Positions 62,360-64,000 of a DNA stretch of 64,000 bases are shown piece after piece. This stretch comes from Candidatus Auribacterota bacterium. GTDB lineage: Bacteria; Auribacterota; Tritonobacteria; UBA1439. Where the stretch lies: positions 1 to 64,000 of the forward strand of contig JAPLCW010000185.1 of assembly GCA_026392015.1 (NCBI GenBank). The letters are read 5' to 3'. Every line of letters begins with the position of its first letter. Within the stretch, counting starts at the first letter, position 1. The notes below the pieces were generated by a model. The model saw only the letters and a program-made list of their open reading frames with translations, was not told the DNA's origin and made no database searches. The translations under genes were made by a program, and so were the position numbers.

Positions 62360-62611
62360 TCCCTGTGACCGCGGATGCACTCGGAGTATCACGAGTGAGT
62401 GCGAATTAGCCAAGCAAAGTTCGCTGATGGAAAAGATAATGAGTGTCCTAACGGAGCAGATATTTGCATTCGCAGATTAGACCGATTATGGGAAGAAGAT
62501 ATTGATGTTTGGATTTTCTATTGGGATGTATTTTGTCATTTGGATTTTGTCATTTGTCAGTCATCTGTTCTCAGTGATTAAAGGGTTGGTCATCTTTATG
62601 GAGGCGTTCCG
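62360..62611. other. Intergenic
   Basis: A short gap with a tttgtcatttggattttgtc word at about 62532-62551 and ccgcggatgcac at its start. There is no gene or clear promoter. Confidence 0.4.
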
Positions 62612-63505
62612 ATGACAATGAGGCACTGTGCTCTTTCGGCTGCATTTGTTGCAATCATCATGCTGTGCCCGCCCGCTGCGCGCGCACAATATTTCCTTAG
62701 CTATTCGGGAGACACTGCGTCGCGGGAGATACGGGATTCGCTCTCCCTTCTGACGGAGGTTGAACAGGCGATTGACACAAATCACCGCGTCCTCGCGCGG
62801 TGGCTTTTGGTCGTGACCGAGGGTATGATCAAGAATGCCCAGGGGGATATTCCCAACGCGGTCTTCAATTCCGACCTTGCGAGCGCCAAAACAGCGCTCG
62901 AAAGAAAAGAGAGTAAGAAAGCGATCCGGTATCTGGGGAAGGCGAAGTCGGAACTCGATAATCTCTCGAAGGTCTGGGACGAGGGAAATGCCGGAGAGAA
63001 GATGGCCGAGTGCCTCTCTCGCGCGGAGAAGGGCGATCTGCAGGCTTCCCTCGCGAATGTCGCTGAACTCTCCGCCCTTGTGAGGGTCGACCCGCTTCAG
63101 AAATGCATCGAGAGCGCCATATCGCAGGTGCGCGAGGCAAAGGCGAAGCATGCGCACGGGTACGAGATAGAGGCTCTCCAGGCGCTCGGCAGCGCCGCTC
63201 ACTCTCTGAGGAGGGCATACCTGGCCTCGCGTCTCACTCAGGCAAAGCTCATCGTGACGCACGCGCGGCTCATGGCGGACGGCGGCAGTTGCCGGAGAGC
63301 GGCTTGGACCCTCGGGCGCGCGGAGAGGAGACTCAAGAAGGGGAGTTACATGGCGGACAGCGCAGAGGCGGACGCGATCGCAAAAATAGCCGCGGATATG
63401 AACGATGCCCGTGGGGCGGTGCGGGAGAGGACAAGCGATGCGCGTGGCAAGCTCGAGCAGGTGGAAGCGAAGATCATCGCCCTCCTCGCGAAGATTGAAC
63501 CATGA
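62612..63505 (+). CDS. Exported alpha-helical protein of unknown function
   Basis: A 297-residue protein with a signal peptide (MTMRHCALSAAFVAIIMLCP, cleavage near PAARAQ). The mature chain is almost wholly helical, with heptad-like charge patterns (AVFNSDLASAKTALERKESK, KAIRYLGKAKSELDNLSK, KLEQVEAKIIALLAKIEP) and only two Cys (in KMAECLSRAEK and LQKCIESA), suggesting a periplasmic helical bundle or coiled coil. YfdX-like periplasmic proteins have a similar look, but I cannot confirm the family. ATG 62612 follows a ggaggcg site 6 bases upstream. It is a single gene unit. Confidence 0.7.
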   Translation: MTMRHCALSAAFVAIIMLCPPAARAQYFLSYSGDTASREIRDSLSLLTEVEQAIDTNHRVLARWLLVVTEGMIKNAQGDIPNAVFNSDLASAKTALERKESKKAIRYLGKAKSELDNLSKVWDEGNAGEKMAECLSRAEKGDLQASLANVAELSALVRVDPLQKCIESAISQVREAKAKHAHGYEIEALQALGSAAHSLRRAYLASRLTQAKLIVTHARLMADGGSCRRAAWTLGRAERRLKKGSYMADSAEADAIAKIAADMNDARGAVRERTSDARGKLEQVEAKIIALLAKIEP

Positions 63506-63795
63506 ACGCAGCAATGCAATTTCGGCATGCACCCTCTACACGTAATCCGCAAGTTTCAAAACCAAAAACAAATCTCCAGTGCCCAGCCTTTTCTAGCGAT
63601 TGAGCGATTAGGGACTGGGCGATTGGGTTAAACCATTGAACACCTAATCGCTTAATCGCCCGGTTGCCCAATCGCTATTTGTGTTTTGGATTATTAAATT
63701 TGGTTTTTGGGCTTATTTTGAAATTTGATCTTTGAATTTTGGATTTTTACCTGTGGGGAACGCAGCAGAGAGGTGTTTATCCGCCATCTCTGGTC
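63506..63795. repeat. Intergenic gcgatt-word palindrome
   Basis: Bases 63594-63678 run tagcgattgagcgattaggg... and back through cgcttaatcgcccggttgcc, a cruciform-capable relative of 55593-55676. It is followed by tttggattattaaatttggt-type AT-rich words. There is no gene. Confidence 0.55.
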
Positions 63796-63954
63796 GTAAT
63801 GGGTCACTTAGGGGTGATACATTACTAAATATGTCATTCCTGCACTTCGACTGCGCTCAGTGTAAACTCGAGCAGGAATCCAGGTTCCATACTGGATCCC
63901 CGCTTTCGCGAGGATGACAAGTGAAAGGGATACCACCAATGAGTGACTCATTAC
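63796..63954. repeat. MITE-like element, gtaatg-ended, copy 2
   Basis: 159 bp, the same family and orientation as 20425-20605: left gtaatgggtcacttaggggt, right the complement of gtaatgagtcactcattggt, inner gtcattcctgcac and gaggatgac. The last 46 bases of the window hold nothing recognisable. Confidence 0.75.
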
Positions 63955-64000
63955 CTCGGGTTCCTGATTGCTCTTGCAATTCCGATATAAAGTTCATACT

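Noticed and set aside
1-64000. tRNA or rRNA genes
   Set aside because: No cloverleaf with a GTTCRANNC T-arm and an anticodon stem, and no rRNA core sequence, was recognised by eye. A covariance-model search would settle it.

Overview
The window is a GC-rich stretch of bacterial chromosome of environmental, Gram-negative type. About twenty multi-pass membrane proteins of the GT-C glycosyltransferase, YfhO and O-antigen-ligase kinds fill roughly 2.5-54 kb. They are separated by gaps packed with dispersed repeats such as cgcagatgaacgcagat, accgcggattacgcgg and gtcattgcgag. Packing of this kind, together with exported proteins that share one N-terminal module, reminds me of uncultured candidate-phylum bacteria (Omnitrophota or Aureabacteria-like, PVC-related). 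That placement is a memory-based guess. I see no rRNA, tRNA or CRISPR array.

Layout. 0-0.7 kb: a decayed REP-type (HUH/Y1) transposase sits inside the remains of an exported-protein gene, followed by a MITE-like repeat. 0.8-2.3 kb: SSS-family Na+/solute symporter. 2.6-6.1 kb: two membrane glycosyltransferase-like genes. 6.1-8.1 kb: a minus-strand pair encoding an uncharacterised exported protein and an exported 2H phosphoesterase-like protein. 8.2-10 kb: a truncated Ntn-hydrolase, a DUF5658-type membrane protein and an exported hypothetical behind a good sigma-70 promoter. 10.6-30.4 kb: a long run of GT-C/YfhO/DUF2723/O-antigen-ligase-TPR genes. 30.7-33.4 kb: minus-strand operon methyltransferase - GT2 polyprenyl-phosphate glycosyltransferase - methyltransferase. 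33.5-34.6 kb: an intact transposase with a C-terminal DnaA-like domain, bounded by a perfect 27-bp inverted repeat. 34.6-54.2 kb: more YfhO and GT-C genes. 54.7-57 kb: CorA-type transporter and HAD phosphatase. 57.5-61.1 kb: three exported proteins, two with the shared N-terminal module. 61.9-63.5 kb: dCTP deaminase and an exported helical protein.

How the genes may work together. The GT2 enzyme is of the kind that makes a polyprenyl-phosphate-linked sugar. GT-C enzymes use such lipid-linked sugars outside the cytoplasmic membrane, YfhO proteins belong to the same functional class, and the Wzy/WaaL-type protein would polymerise or ligate glycans. The 2.5-54 kb region therefore reads as a large reservoir of surface-glycosylation enzymes. 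No flippase, nucleotide-sugar pathway or ABC exporter is present, so the pathway is incomplete here.

Most notable non-coding signal. Two duplicated upstream regions (56979-57158 and 59162-59344) each hold two direct copies of a TGTAWACAAAGTAT-type site exactly 34 bp apart. In each, a sigma-54-like -24/-12 promoter lies about 130 bp downstream of the second site. This is the geometry of an enhancer-binding-protein regulon, here placed in front of exported-protein genes.
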